From JANPBY01 sp963851405 (lineage in GTDB: Bacteria; Actinomycetota; Actinomycetes; DATJPE01), in NCBI GenBank assembly GCA_963851405.1, contig CAWKPB010000007.1, forward strand, positions 437,923 to 501,922: a stretch of DNA of 64,000 bases. The letters are read 5' to 3'. Position numbers and translations under genes: made by a program. Each line of letters begins with the position of its first letter. The first letter of the stretch is position 1. The notes under the pieces are model-generated. The model saw nothing but the letters and a program-made list of their open reading frames with translations. It was not told the DNA's origin and searched no databases. Positions 49,946 to 58,010 of the stretch are shown in pieces.

Positions 49946-50782
49946 ATGGGCATCCGCAAGTACAAGCCGACGACTCCCGGTCGCCGGGGTTCGAGCGTCG
50001 CTGACTTCTCTGAGGTCACCCGCTCCGAGCCCGAGAAGTCGCTGGTGCGACCGCTGCACTCCAAGGGCGGACGTAACGGCCAGGGCCGGATCACTGTGCG
50101 TCACCAAGGCGGCGGGCATAAGCGTGCGTATCGGCTCATCGACTTCCGTCGCAACGACAAGGACGGCGTTCCCGCGAAGGTCGCTCACATCGAATACGAC
50201 CCCAACCGCACCGCTCGGATCGCGCTGCTGCACTACGCCGATGGCGAGAAGCGCTACATCCTTGCGCCGCGGCTGCTGAAGCAGGGCGACCGGATCGAGA
50301 ACGGGTCATCCGCGGACATCAAGCCGGGCAACAATCTGCCGCTGCGCAACATCCCCGTCGGTACGGTCATCCACGCGATCGAGCTTCGGCCTGGCGGCGG
50401 CGCCAAGATCGCCCGGTCGGCCGGGGCTTCGGTCCAGCTCGTCGCCAAGGACGGCCCCTTTGCGCAGCTGCGCATGCCGTCGGGCGAGATGCGCAAGGTT
50501 GACCTTCGTTGCCGGGCCACCGTCGGTGAGGTGGGCAACGCGGAGCAGTCGAACATCAACTGGGGTAAGGCCGGCCGGATGCGCTGGAAGGGCAAGCGCC
50601 CGACCGTCCGTGGTGTCGCCATGAACCCCGTCGACCACCCGCACGGTGGCGGTGAGGGTAAGACCTCCGGTGGTCGGCACCCGGTGAGCCCGTGGGGCCA
50701 AGCCGAAGGCCGTACCCGCAAGCCCAACAAGGCGAGCGACAAGCTCATCGTCACCCGCCGCAAGTCGAACAAGAAGCGCTAG
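49946..50782 (+). CDS. rplB: 50S ribosomal protein L2
   Basis: 278 residues; GIRKYKPTTPGRRGSSV at the start and the peptidyl-transferase motif VAMNPVDHPHGGGEGKTSGG (conserved histidine) are present. One of the most conserved ribosomal proteins; frame fully intact. Confidence 0.97.
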   Translation: MGIRKYKPTTPGRRGSSVADFSEVTRSEPEKSLVRPLHSKGGRNGQGRITVRHQGGGHKRAYRLIDFRRNDKDGVPAKVAHIEYDPNRTARIALLHYADGEKRYILAPRLLKQGDRIENGSSADIKPGNNLPLRNIPVGTVIHAIELRPGGGAKIARSAGASVQLVAKDGPFAQLRMPSGEMRKVDLRCRATVGEVGNAEQSNINWGKAGRMRWKGKRPTVRGVAMNPVDHPHGGGEGKTSGGRHPVSPWGQAEGRTRKPNKASDKLIVTRRKSNKKR

Positions 50783-50793
50783 GAGCTCCTGGG

Positions 50794-51075
50794 ATGCCGC
50801 GCAGCCTGAAAAAGGGTCCGTTCGTCGACGATCACCTGCTGGCCAAGGTGGACGGTCAAAACGACAAGGGCACCAAGAACGTCATCAAGACGTGGTCACG
50901 TCGCTCGATGGTTGTGCCGTCGATGCTTGGCCACACCATCGCCGTCCACGACGGCCGCAAGCACGTCCCGGTGTTCATCACCGAGTCGATGGTGGGGCAC
51001 AAGCTGGGCGAGTTTGCGCCCACGCGAACCTTCCGCGGCCACGAGAAGGACGACCGTAAGGCACGTCGCCGCTGA
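50794..51075 (+). CDS. rpsS: 30S ribosomal protein S19
   Basis: 93 residues from ATG 50794 (MPRSLKKGPFVDDHL). TWSRRSMVVPSMLGHTIAVH and GHKLGEFAPTRTFRGH are family signatures. Upstream in-frame codons belong to the rplB shadow. Confidence 0.97.
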   Translation: MPRSLKKGPFVDDHLLAKVDGQNDKGTKNVIKTWSRRSMVVPSMLGHTIAVHDGRKHVPVFITESMVGHKLGEFAPTRTFRGHEKDDRKARRR

Positions 51076-51128
51076 TGCGGCGACCGCACTGGACCAGCAC
51101 AAGTCACACGACGAGCAAGGGGTAAGCG

Positions 51129-51494
51129 ATGGAAGGCACCGCCCGGGCGAGCGCCCGGCACGTGCGCGTCACGCCGATGAAGGCTCGACGCGTGGTGGAC
51201 CTGATCAGGGGTCTGCCCGCGGACGAGGCTCAGGCTGTGCTGCGGTTCGCCCCGCAGGGCGCGACCGAGCCGGTTGGCAAGGTCCTCGACAGCGCCATCG
51301 CCAATGCCGAGAACAATCACGACCTCGACCGTCGCGCGCTCGTCGTGAGCGAAGCGTGGGTCGACGAGGGCCCGACCCTCAAGCGGTTCAGGCCGCGTGC
51401 CCAGGGCCGTGCGTTCCGCATTCGTAAGCGCACCAGCCACATCACCGTCGTCGTCGCCGCGCGCGAATCCGCGCCGGCGCGGAAGAAGGGGTGA
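51129..51494 (+). CDS. rplV: 50S ribosomal protein L22
   Basis: 121 residues; ARHVRVTPMKARRVVDLIRG and the tunnel hairpin region RPRAQGRAFRIRKRTSHIT are intact. ATG at 51129. Confidence 0.97.
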   Translation: MEGTARASARHVRVTPMKARRVVDLIRGLPADEAQAVLRFAPQGATEPVGKVLDSAIANAENNHDLDRRALVVSEAWVDEGPTLKRFRPRAQGRAFRIRKRTSHITVVVAARESAPARKKG

Positions 51495-51500
51495 CCCGCC

Positions 51501-52439
51501 GTGGGTCAGAAAGTCAACCCGAATGGGTTCCGGCTCGGGATCACAACGGAGCACTCCAGCCGGTGGTTCGCTGACAGCAGCAAGCCGGGTCAGCGCTACC
51601 GCGACTACGTCAAGGAAGACGTGGCTATCAGGCGTCTCATGACCAAGGGCATGGAGCGCGCCGGGATCTCCAAGGTCGACATCGAGCGTCGTGGTGGTGA
51701 CCGGGTCCGCATCGACATCCACACCGCTCGTCCGGGCATCGTCATCGGTCGCCGTGGCGCGGAGGCCGACCGCATCCGTGGCGAACTGGAAGAGCTGACC
51801 AACAAGCAGGTTCAACTCAACATCCTCGAGGTCAAGAACCCCGAGATTGACGCCCAGTTGGTCGCCCAGGGGGTGGCCGAGCAGTTGTCCAGTCGGGTGT
51901 CCTTCCGGCGGGCCATGCGCAAATCGATGCAGTCGGCCATGAAGGCCGGTGCCAAGGGCATCCGCGTTCAGTGCTCGGGTCGCCTCGGTGGCGCGGAAAT
52001 GAGCCGGTCGGAGTTCTACCGCGAGGGCCGGGTCCCGCTGCACACGCTGCGCGCAAACATCGACTACGGCTTTTACGAGGCGCGTACGACCTTCGGCCGC
52101 ATCGGCGTGAAGGTCTGGATCTACAAGGGCGATGTCAGCGGAGTTCGCGCCGAGCGCGAGGCCGCTGCCGTGGCCGCGGCTCGGGCCGCGACGACCCGCC
52201 GTCCGACCCGCACCCACCGCCCCGAGGGTGCGGCCGCTCCGGCAGAGGCTGTGGTCGAGGCCGTGGTCGAGGCGCCGGTCGAGGCCGTCGCAGAAGCTGC
52301 CCCTGCCACTCCCGAGGCACCCGTGACGCAGCCGCCCGCAGCCGACGAAGCCGCGCCTGAGGCCGTTGCGTCCGAACCTGCCGCGTCGGAACCCGTCGCG
52401 ACGGAGACCGCCGCGGCTGAGACGACCGAGGAGGGCTGA
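51501..52439 (+). CDS. rpsC: 30S ribosomal protein S3 with extended Ala/Glu tail
   Basis: 312 residues. The conserved part (GQKVNPNGFRLGI, KH domain GIVIGRRGAEADRIR, YGFYEARTTFGRIGVKVWIYKG) ends near residue 215. The remaining 95 residues are Ala/Glu/Pro/Val-rich with VVEA-type repeats, much longer than E. coli S3 (233). GTG start, six bases after rplV. Confidence 0.96.
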   Translation: MGQKVNPNGFRLGITTEHSSRWFADSSKPGQRYRDYVKEDVAIRRLMTKGMERAGISKVDIERRGGDRVRIDIHTARPGIVIGRRGAEADRIRGELEELTNKQVQLNILEVKNPEIDAQLVAQGVAEQLSSRVSFRRAMRKSMQSAMKAGAKGIRVQCSGRLGGAEMSRSEFYREGRVPLHTLRANIDYGFYEARTTFGRIGVKVWIYKGDVSGVRAEREAAAVAAARAATTRRPTRTHRPEGAAAPAEAVVEAVVEAPVEAVAEAAPATPEAPVTQPPAADEAAPEAVASEPAASEPVATETAAAETTEEG

Positions 52440-52442
52440 GCC

Positions 52443-52862
52443 TTGCTGATTCCTCGCCGCGTCAAGCACCGCAAGCAGCACCGTCCGGACCGTCATGGTC
52501 TGGCCAAGGGCGGCACCACGATCACCTTCGGTGAGTACGGCATCCAGGCCCTCGAGCCGGCGTACGTCACTAACCGACAGATCGAAGCCGCGCGTATCGC
52601 CATCACCCGACACATCCGCCGTGGCGGCAAGGTCTGGATCACCATCTATCCCGACCGCCCGCTCACCAAGAAGCCCGCTGAGACCCGGATGGGTTCCGGT
52701 AAGGGCTCGCCGGAATGGTGGGTGGCCAACGTCAAGCCCGGCCGCGTCATGTTCGAGCTCAGCTACCCCGAAGAGAAGATCGCGCGCGAGGCGCTGGTTC
52801 GGGCGGCCCACAAGCTCCCCATGAAGTGCCGAATCGTCAAGCGTGAGGCAGGGGAGGCGTGA
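52443..52862 (+). CDS. rplP: 50S ribosomal protein L16
   Basis: 139 residues starting with TTG (LIPRRVKHRKQHRP). GKGSPEWWVANVKPGRVMFE is the signature near the A-site tRNA. The stop TGA overlaps the rpmC start (TGATG). Confidence 0.97.
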   Translation: MLIPRRVKHRKQHRPDRHGLAKGGTTITFGEYGIQALEPAYVTNRQIEAARIAITRHIRRGGKVWITIYPDRPLTKKPAETRMGSGKGSPEWWVANVKPGRVMFELSYPEEKIAREALVRAAHKLPMKCRIVKREAGEA

Positions 52863-53083
52863 TGAGCACTGCAGTGGAGTTGCGCGAACTCGAGGACACC
52901 GAACTGGTTTCCCAGTTGCTCGAAGCCAAGCAGGAGCTGTTCAACCTGCGGTTCCAGGCCGCGACGGGACAACTGGAAAGCCACGGTCGGCTGCGCGCCG
53001 TCCGCAAGGAGATCGCCCGGATCTACACGGTGATGCGCGAGCGCGAGCTCGGGATCACCGCATTTGAGGGCGGTGCCGCATGA
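52862..53083 (+). CDS. rpmC: 50S ribosomal protein L29
   Basis: 73 residues from ATG 52862; a GTG three bases earlier is also in frame. LLEAKQELFNLRFQAATGQL and RKEIARIYTVMRER are typical. Overlaps rpsQ by four bases. Confidence 0.95.
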   Translation: MSTAVELRELEDTELVSQLLEAKQELFNLRFQAATGQLESHGRLRAVRKEIARIYTVMRERELGITAFEGGAA

Positions 53084-53400
53084 CCGAGAAGAAGGCCACG
53101 GCCGAGGACAAGGACACATCGATGACGACTACCGAGCAGGCTGCAGAGCCGCGAGGCTTCCGCAAGACCCGTGAGGGACTCGTGGTCAGCGACAAGATGG
53201 ACAAGACCGTCGTTGTGGCGGTTGAAGATCGGGTCAAGCACGCCCTGTACGGCAAGGTGATCCGCCGCACCAACAAGCTCAAGGCCCACGACGAAGGCAA
53301 CGAGGCCGGCGTCGGTGACCGAGTGCTTCTCATGGAGACCCGCCCGCTCAGCGCGACCAAGCGCTGGCGCGTGGTGGAGATCCTCGAGCGAGCCAAGTAA
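53080..53400 (+). CDS. rpsQ: 30S ribosomal protein S17
   Basis: 106 residues. The OB-fold core begins around residue 27 (RKTREGLVVSDKMDKTVVV); the first 25 residues are a polar extension. Later KVIRRTNKLKAHDE and TRPLSATKRWR are conserved. Confidence 0.96.
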   Translation: MTEKKATAEDKDTSMTTTEQAAEPRGFRKTREGLVVSDKMDKTVVVAVEDRVKHALYGKVIRRTNKLKAHDEGNEAGVGDRVLLMETRPLSATKRWRVVEILERAK

Positions 53401-53461
53401 CCCATCCGTTCCGCCAGGCTCGCAGCACGCGAGAACCGGCAGACATACCAGGAGATATGAC

Positions 53462-53830
53462 GTGATCCAGCAGGAGTCGCGACTCAGAGTCGCCGACAAC
53501 ACCGGTGCCAAGGAGATCTTGTGCATCCGGGTGCTCGGTGGCTCCGGTCGGCGCTACGCCGGAATCGGCGACGTCATCGTGGCCACGGTCAAGGACGCCA
53601 TCCCCGGCGGCAACGTGAAGAAGGGCGACGTCGTGAAGGCGGTCATCGTCCGCACGAGGAAAGAGCGCCGCCGCCCGGATGGCTCCTACATCCGCTTCGA
53701 TGAGAACGCCGCCGTGATCCTCAAAGCCGACGGTGACCCTCGAGGCACCCGCATCTTCGGCCCGGTGGGCCGCGAGCTGCGCGACAAGAAGTTCATGAAG
53801 ATCATTTCGCTCGCTCCGGAGGTGCTCTGA
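53462..53830 (+). CDS. rplN: 50S ribosomal protein L14
   Basis: 122 residues from the GTG at 53462 (MIQQESRLRVADNTGAKE). RPDGSYIRFDENAAVIL and GTRIFGPVGRELRDK are signatures. Preceded by CCAGGAG. Confidence 0.97.
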   Translation: MIQQESRLRVADNTGAKEILCIRVLGGSGRRYAGIGDVIVATVKDAIPGGNVKKGDVVKAVIVRTRKERRRPDGSYIRFDENAAVILKADGDPRGTRIFGPVGRELRDKKFMKIISLAPEVL

Positions 53831-53831
53831 G

Positions 53832-54176
53832 ATGGCCGCCAAGCGGACGAAGATCCACGTGAAGAAGGGCGACACGGTCCTGGTCACCAGCGGCAAGGAC
53901 CGCGGTCGCACCGGCAAGATCATCGCCGTCTACCCCGAAACCGGCCGCGTGCTGGTCGAAGGAGTCAACCGGATCAAGAAGCACACCAAGATCGGACAGA
54001 ACGCCCGAGGCGCCAAGACCGGGGGAATCATCACCCAGGAAGCGCCCGTGGATGCGTCCAACGTGATGTTGGTGGTTGAAGTCGACGGCAAGAAGGTCGG
54101 AACTCGTACGGGCTACCGCATCGACGACGACGGAACCAAGACCCGCTATGCCAAGCGGACCGGTGAGGACATCTGA
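53832..54176 (+). CDS. rplX: 50S ribosomal protein L24
   Basis: 114 residues with the KOW motif KGDTVLVTSGKDRGRTGKI and GVNRIKKHTK. One base separates it from rplN; its last base is the first of rplE. Confidence 0.96.
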   Translation: MAAKRTKIHVKKGDTVLVTSGKDRGRTGKIIAVYPETGRVLVEGVNRIKKHTKIGQNARGAKTGGIITQEAPVDASNVMLVVEVDGKKVGTRTGYRIDDDGTKTRYAKRTGEDI

Positions 54177-54748
54177 TGGCTACGACCACAACGGCTGCTT
54201 CCACGCAGCCCCGCCTGAAGGCGCGCTACCGGGCTGAGATCGTCGAGACGCTGCGCGAGGACTTCGGCTACTCGAACGTCATGCAGGTTCCCGGGCTGAC
54301 CAAGATCGTGGTCAACATGGGTGTCGGCGAGGCCGCTCGGGACTCCAAGCTGATCGAGGGCGCGGTCCGCGATCTCGCCGCGATCACTGGCCAGAAGCCG
54401 CAGGTCACCAAGTCCCGCAAGTCCATCGCGCAGTTCAAACTGCGTGAGGGGATGCCCATTGGTGCCCACGTGACACTGCGCGGTGACCGGATGTGGGAGT
54501 TCCTCGACCGGCTGTTGTCGGTGGCACTGCCCCGGATCCGTGACTTCCGTGGACTCTCCCCGCGCCAATTCGATGGGCGAGGCAACTACACCTTCGGTCT
54601 CAACGAGCAGTCGATGTTCCACGAGATCGACCAGGACAAGACCGATCGAGTCCGCGGGATGGACATCACCGTGGTCACGACAGCCACGAACGACGACGAG
54701 GGTCGCGCGCTGCTCAAGCAGCTCGGCTTCCCGTTCAAGGAGCAGTGA
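54176..54748 (+). CDS. rplE: 50S ribosomal protein L5
   Basis: 190 residues; MQVPGLTKIVVNMGVGEA, KSIAQFKLREGMPIG and DFRGLSPRQFDGRGNYTFG are intact. Binds 5S rRNA. Confidence 0.97.
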   Translation: MATTTTAASTQPRLKARYRAEIVETLREDFGYSNVMQVPGLTKIVVNMGVGEAARDSKLIEGAVRDLAAITGQKPQVTKSRKSIAQFKLREGMPIGAHVTLRGDRMWEFLDRLLSVALPRIRDFRGLSPRQFDGRGNYTFGLNEQSMFHEIDQDKTDRVRGMDITVVTTATNDDEGRALLKQLGFPFKEQ

Positions 54749-54834
54749 CGTGACGAGCAAGCGAAGTGGTCGACCGAAGGTCGCCCGCGTAACGAGCGAG
54801 TCGCGGAACGCGACGATCAGCAGGGAGAACTGAC

Positions 54835-55020
54835 ATGGCCAAGAAGGCCCTGGTCAACCAGGCCAACGGCACGCCGAAGTTCAAGGTGCGTGGCTACACG
54901 CGCTGCCAGCGGTGCGGTCGGCCTCGTTCGGTCTACAAGAAGTTCGGTCTGTGCCGGGTCTGCCTTCGCGAGATGGCGCACCGCGGCGAACTCCCCGGCA
55001 TCACCAAGAGCAGCTGGTAA
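54835..55020 (+). CDS. rpsN: 30S ribosomal protein S14 type Z (zinc-binding)
   Basis: 61 residues with both zinc pairs, CQRCGR and CRVCLRE, and KFKVRGYTR, so it is the short zinc form (rpsZ). The 86-base gap before it holds no gene. Confidence 0.96.
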   Translation: MAKKALVNQANGTPKFKVRGYTRCQRCGRPRSVYKKFGLCRVCLREMAHRGELPGITKSSW

Positions 55021-55080
55021 TCCACCCAACGTCGCAGGTCCGAGTCCGGATACCACGATGAGAAAGGCCACTGGCCAACC

Positions 55081-55482
55081 ATGACCATGACCGACCCGAT
55101 TGCGGACATGCTGACCCGCATCCGTAACGCCAACACGGCGTACCACGATGACGTCAGCATGCCGTCGAGCAAGATCAAGACGCACATCGCCGAGATCCTC
55201 CAGCAGGAGGGCTACATCGGTGGCTGGCACGTCGACGACAACGAAGGCGTGGGCAGCACGCTCGTTGTGGACTTGAAGTACGGCCCCAACCGGGAGCGCT
55301 CGATCGCGGGCGTACGCCGGGTGAGCAAGCCCGGACTGCGGGTCTACGCGAAGTCGACTGGACTTCCGCGGGTCCTCGGCGGCCTCGGTGTGGCGATCAT
55401 CTCGACGTCGACCGGACTGCTGACCGACCGTCAGGCCGCACGGAAGGGCGTAGGTGGGGAAGTCCTCGCCTACGTCTGGTAG
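55081..55482 (+). CDS. rpsH: 30S ribosomal protein S8
   Basis: 133 residues; TDPIADMLTRIRNAN and the C-terminal GVAIISTSTGLLTDRQA are signatures. ATG at 55081 or 55087. S8 represses the spc operon in E. coli; no such site is evident here. Confidence 0.96.
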   Translation: MTMTDPIADMLTRIRNANTAYHDDVSMPSSKIKTHIAEILQQEGYIGGWHVDDNEGVGSTLVVDLKYGPNRERSIAGVRRVSKPGLRVYAKSTGLPRVLGGLGVAIISTSTGLLTDRQAARKGVGGEVLAYVW

Positions 55483-55493
55483 GGAGGCCGGCT

Positions 55494-56033
55494 ATGTCAC
55501 GCATTGGACGCCTTCCCATCCAGATCCCGAGCGGGGTTGAGGTCACGATCGAGGGCCAGGACGTCACGGTCAAGGGACCTAAGGGCTCCCTGAGCCACAC
55601 GGTCGCCCACCCGATCGTCATCGTTCGTAACGACGACGGGTCTTTGGCGGTATCCCGGCCGGACGACGAGCGCCGCAACCGCGCACTCCATGGTCTGTCG
55701 AGGTCCCTGGTGGCCAACATGGTTCAGGGCGTCACGCAGGGCTACACCAAGGACTTGGAGATCCTGGGCGTCGGATACCGCGTGCAGCCCAAGGGGTCCA
55801 ACCTCGAGTTCGCTCTTGGATTCAGCCACCCCGTGGTGGTCGAAGCCCCCGACGGGATCACCTTCGCGGTCGAGTCCCCCACCAAGTTCTCGGTCTCCGG
55901 CATCGACAAGCAGCGCGTCGGTGAAGTCGCGGCCAACATCCGCAAGCTCCGCAAGCCCGACCCGTACAAGGGCAAGGGCGTGCGCTACGCCGGAGAAGTT
56001 GTCCGGCGCAAGGTCGGAAAGGCGGGTAAGTAA
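55494..56033 (+). CDS. rplF: 50S ribosomal protein L6
   Basis: 179 residues; SRIGRLPIQIPSGVEV and the C-terminal RKPDPYKGKGVRYAGEVV (23S contact) are conserved. Overlap-free, 11 bases after rpsH. Confidence 0.97.
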   Translation: MSRIGRLPIQIPSGVEVTIEGQDVTVKGPKGSLSHTVAHPIVIVRNDDGSLAVSRPDDERRNRALHGLSRSLVANMVQGVTQGYTKDLEILGVGYRVQPKGSNLEFALGFSHPVVVEAPDGITFAVESPTKFSVSGIDKQRVGEVAANIRKLRKPDPYKGKGVRYAGEVVRRKVGKAGK

Positions 56034-56035
56034 CC

Positions 56036-56431
56036 ATGGCTGGAGCACTGAATTCGATCAAGCTCAGCGGGACGAAGACCTCCAAGAACGCGTTGGCGCG
56101 CAAACGCCGGCACGTTCGGGTCCGCAAGAAGGTGTCGGGTACGGCCGGCCGGCCCAGGTTGGTCGTCACCCGTTCGACGCGGCACGTGTTCGTTCAGGTT
56201 GTCGACGATGTGGCGGGGGCGACGCTCGCTTCGGCTTCGTCGATGGAGCCGGACCTGCGTACGTTGGATGCCGACAAGACGGCCAAGGCACGCAAGGTCG
56301 GCTCCCTGGTCGCCGAACGCGCCAAGGACGCCGGAGTCGAATCCGTCGTCTTCGACCGTGGCGGCGCGAAGTACCACGGCCGAGTGGCAGCGCTGGCTGA
56401 CGGCGCTCGCGAAGGCGGGTTGACTTTCTAG
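56036..56431 (+). CDS. rplR: 50S ribosomal protein L18
   Basis: 131 residues; RKRRHVRVRKKVSGTAGRPR and FDRGGAKYHGRVAALADGAR are typical. 5S rRNA-binding; ATG at 56036. Confidence 0.97.
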   Translation: MAGALNSIKLSGTKTSKNALARKRRHVRVRKKVSGTAGRPRLVVTRSTRHVFVQVVDDVAGATLASASSMEPDLRTLDADKTAKARKVGSLVAERAKDAGVESVVFDRGGAKYHGRVAALADGAREGGLTF

Positions 56432-56463
56432 ATGATCACCTCAAGCAGGAAGAAGGACCTCTG

Positions 56464-57060
56464 ATGGCTGGACCCCAGCGCCGCGGTGCCGGCGCCGGCG
56501 GCAATGAGCGGCGCGGCCGGGATGACCGTCGCGGTGGCGCGGAGAAGACCGCCTACCTCGAGCGCGTCGTCGCGATCAACCGCGTCGCCAAGGTCGTGAA
56601 GGGTGGTCGTCGCTTCAGCTTCACTGCGCTCGTCGTGGTCGGAGACGGTGACGGCACCGTCGGCGTCGGCTACGGCAAGGCCAAGGAAGTTCCCGCGGCG
56701 ATCGCCAAGGGCGTGGAGGAGGCCAAGAAGAACTTCTTCAAGGTCCCTCGCATCCAGGGCACGATCCCGCACCCGATCCAGGGCGAGAAGGCGGCCGGCG
56801 TGGTCATGCTGCGCCCGGCCTCCCCGGGTACCGGCGTGATCGCCGGCGGACCGGTGCGCGCGGTGCTCGAGTGCGCCGGGATCCACGACGTGCTCAGCAA
56901 GTCTCTGGGCTCGGACAACTCGATCAACGTGGTCCACGCCACGGTGGCTGCCCTGAAGGGCCTTGAGCGCCCCGAGGCTGTCGCTGCGCGGCGCGGGCTC
57001 CCCCTCGAAGACGTTGCGCCGGCGGCACTGTTGCGGGCTCGAGCTGGGACGGGTGCCTGA
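56464..57060 (+). CDS. rpsE: 30S ribosomal protein S5
   Basis: 198 residues with a Gly/Arg-rich N-terminus. VVKGGRRFSFTALVVVGDG and GYGKAKEVPAAIAKGVEEAK are signatures, followed by GTGVIAGGPVRAVLE. Shares one base with rpmD. Confidence 0.97.
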   Translation: MAGPQRRGAGAGGNERRGRDDRRGGAEKTAYLERVVAINRVAKVVKGGRRFSFTALVVVGDGDGTVGVGYGKAKEVPAAIAKGVEEAKKNFFKVPRIQGTIPHPIQGEKAAGVVMLRPASPGTGVIAGGPVRAVLECAGIHDVLSKSLGSDNSINVVHATVAALKGLERPEAVAARRGLPLEDVAPAALLRARAGTGA

Positions 57061-57242
57061 TGGCCCGCCTCAAGGTCACCCAGGTGCGTTCGGGCATCGG
57101 GGGCAAGGACAACCAGCGGCAGACGCTTCGGTCGCTGGGTCTCAAGCGGATCGGCGACGTGGTCGTCAAGGAGGATCGCCCCGAGATTCGCGGCATGGTC
57201 AAGACCGTGCCGCATCTCGTGACGGTCGAGGAGGTCGACTGA
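57060..57242 (+). CDS. rpmD: 50S ribosomal protein L30
   Basis: 60 residues; LKVTQVRSGIGGKDNQRQTL and RGMVKTVPHLV are typical of bacterial L30. Starts on the last base of the rpsE stop. Confidence 0.96.
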   Translation: MARLKVTQVRSGIGGKDNQRQTLRSLGLKRIGDVVVKEDRPEIRGMVKTVPHLVTVEEVD

Positions 57243-57243
57243 C

Positions 57244-57684
57244 ATGACGCTCAAGGTTCATCACCTACGCCCGGCCACGGGCGCCAAGACCGCCAAGACC
57301 CGCGTGGGTCGCGGCGAGGGCTCCAAGGGCAAGACCGCGGGCCGTGGAACCAAGGGCACCAAGGCCCGGTACCAGGTTCCCGCACGGTTCGAGGGCGGTC
57401 AGATGCCGCTGCACATGCGGCTGCCCAAGCTCCGTGGTTTCAAGAACCCGGCCCGCGTCGAATACCAGGTCGTCAACCTCGCCGCGCTCACGGCCTTGTT
57501 CCCTGAGGGTGGGGCCGTCGGTGTCGACGAGCTGGTAGCCAAGGGAGCCGTTCGCAAGGACTGCCCCGTCAAGGTGTTGGGCCAGGGCGACCTGACCCTC
57601 GCCTTCCAGATCACCGTCCATGCCTTCTCTGCGACCGCGAAGGACAAGATCATCGCGGCGGGGGGGACGGCCACCGAGCTGTGA
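57244..57684 (+). CDS. rplO: 50S ribosomal protein L15
   Basis: 146 residues; GSKGKTAGRGTKGTKAR and FEGGQMPLHMRLPKLRGFKN are signatures. Last intact gene of the actinobacterial part. Confidence 0.97.
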   Translation: MTLKVHHLRPATGAKTAKTRVGRGEGSKGKTAGRGTKGTKARYQVPARFEGGQMPLHMRLPKLRGFKNPARVEYQVVNLAALTALFPEGGAVGVDELVAKGAVRKDCPVKVLGQGDLTLAFQITVHAFSATAKDKIIAAGGTATEL

Positions 57685-57791
57685 CCTGCGGACCGGTTCT
57701 AGACTGACTGTTACTCTCGTGGGGTCCCGGACGCGTCGGGGCCCTCGCATCACCGCGTAGCTGACCTGGCTCAGCGCGCAGGAGGAGTGCC

Positions 57792-57983
57792 GTGCTCAAC
57801 GCATTCGCTCGGGCGTTCCGTACGCCTGACCTGCGTCGGAAGATGCTGTTCACGCTGTTCATCGTGTCGCTGTTCCGCTTGGGCTCCTTCATCCCGACGC
57901 CGGGCGTCTCCTACGCCGCGGTCGAGACGTGCGTCAATCAGGTCCAGAACAACAGCCTCTACAACCTGGTCAACTTGTTCAGT
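57792..57983 (+). CDS. secY: Preprotein translocase SecY, first 64 codons only (cut by chimeric join)
   Basis: From the GTG at 57792, after a GGAGGAG site, the product reads LNAFARAFRTPDLRRKMLF and then a first membrane helix and RLGSFIPTPGVSYAAVE, exactly the start of actinobacterial SecY. It stays SecY-like to NLVNLFS, where the next residues should be GGALLQL. Instead the frame continues by chance into planctomycete sequence. The remaining roughly 370 residues are missing. Confidence 0.92.
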
Positions 57984-58010
57984 CTGGCCAATCCGGCGTC
58001 GGGTGCGGTG
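57981..58010. other. Chimeric junction: actinobacterial to planctomycete DNA
   Basis: Left of here the protein is SecY and the third codon positions are nearly all G or C. Right of here, within ten codons, the protein becomes GAVFRCELDGSGLEVYATG, codons such as AAT, GAT, TTA and CGA become common, and every later gene is planctomycete-like. No repeat, tRNA, integrase or insertion sequence marks the join. Confidence 0.9.
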
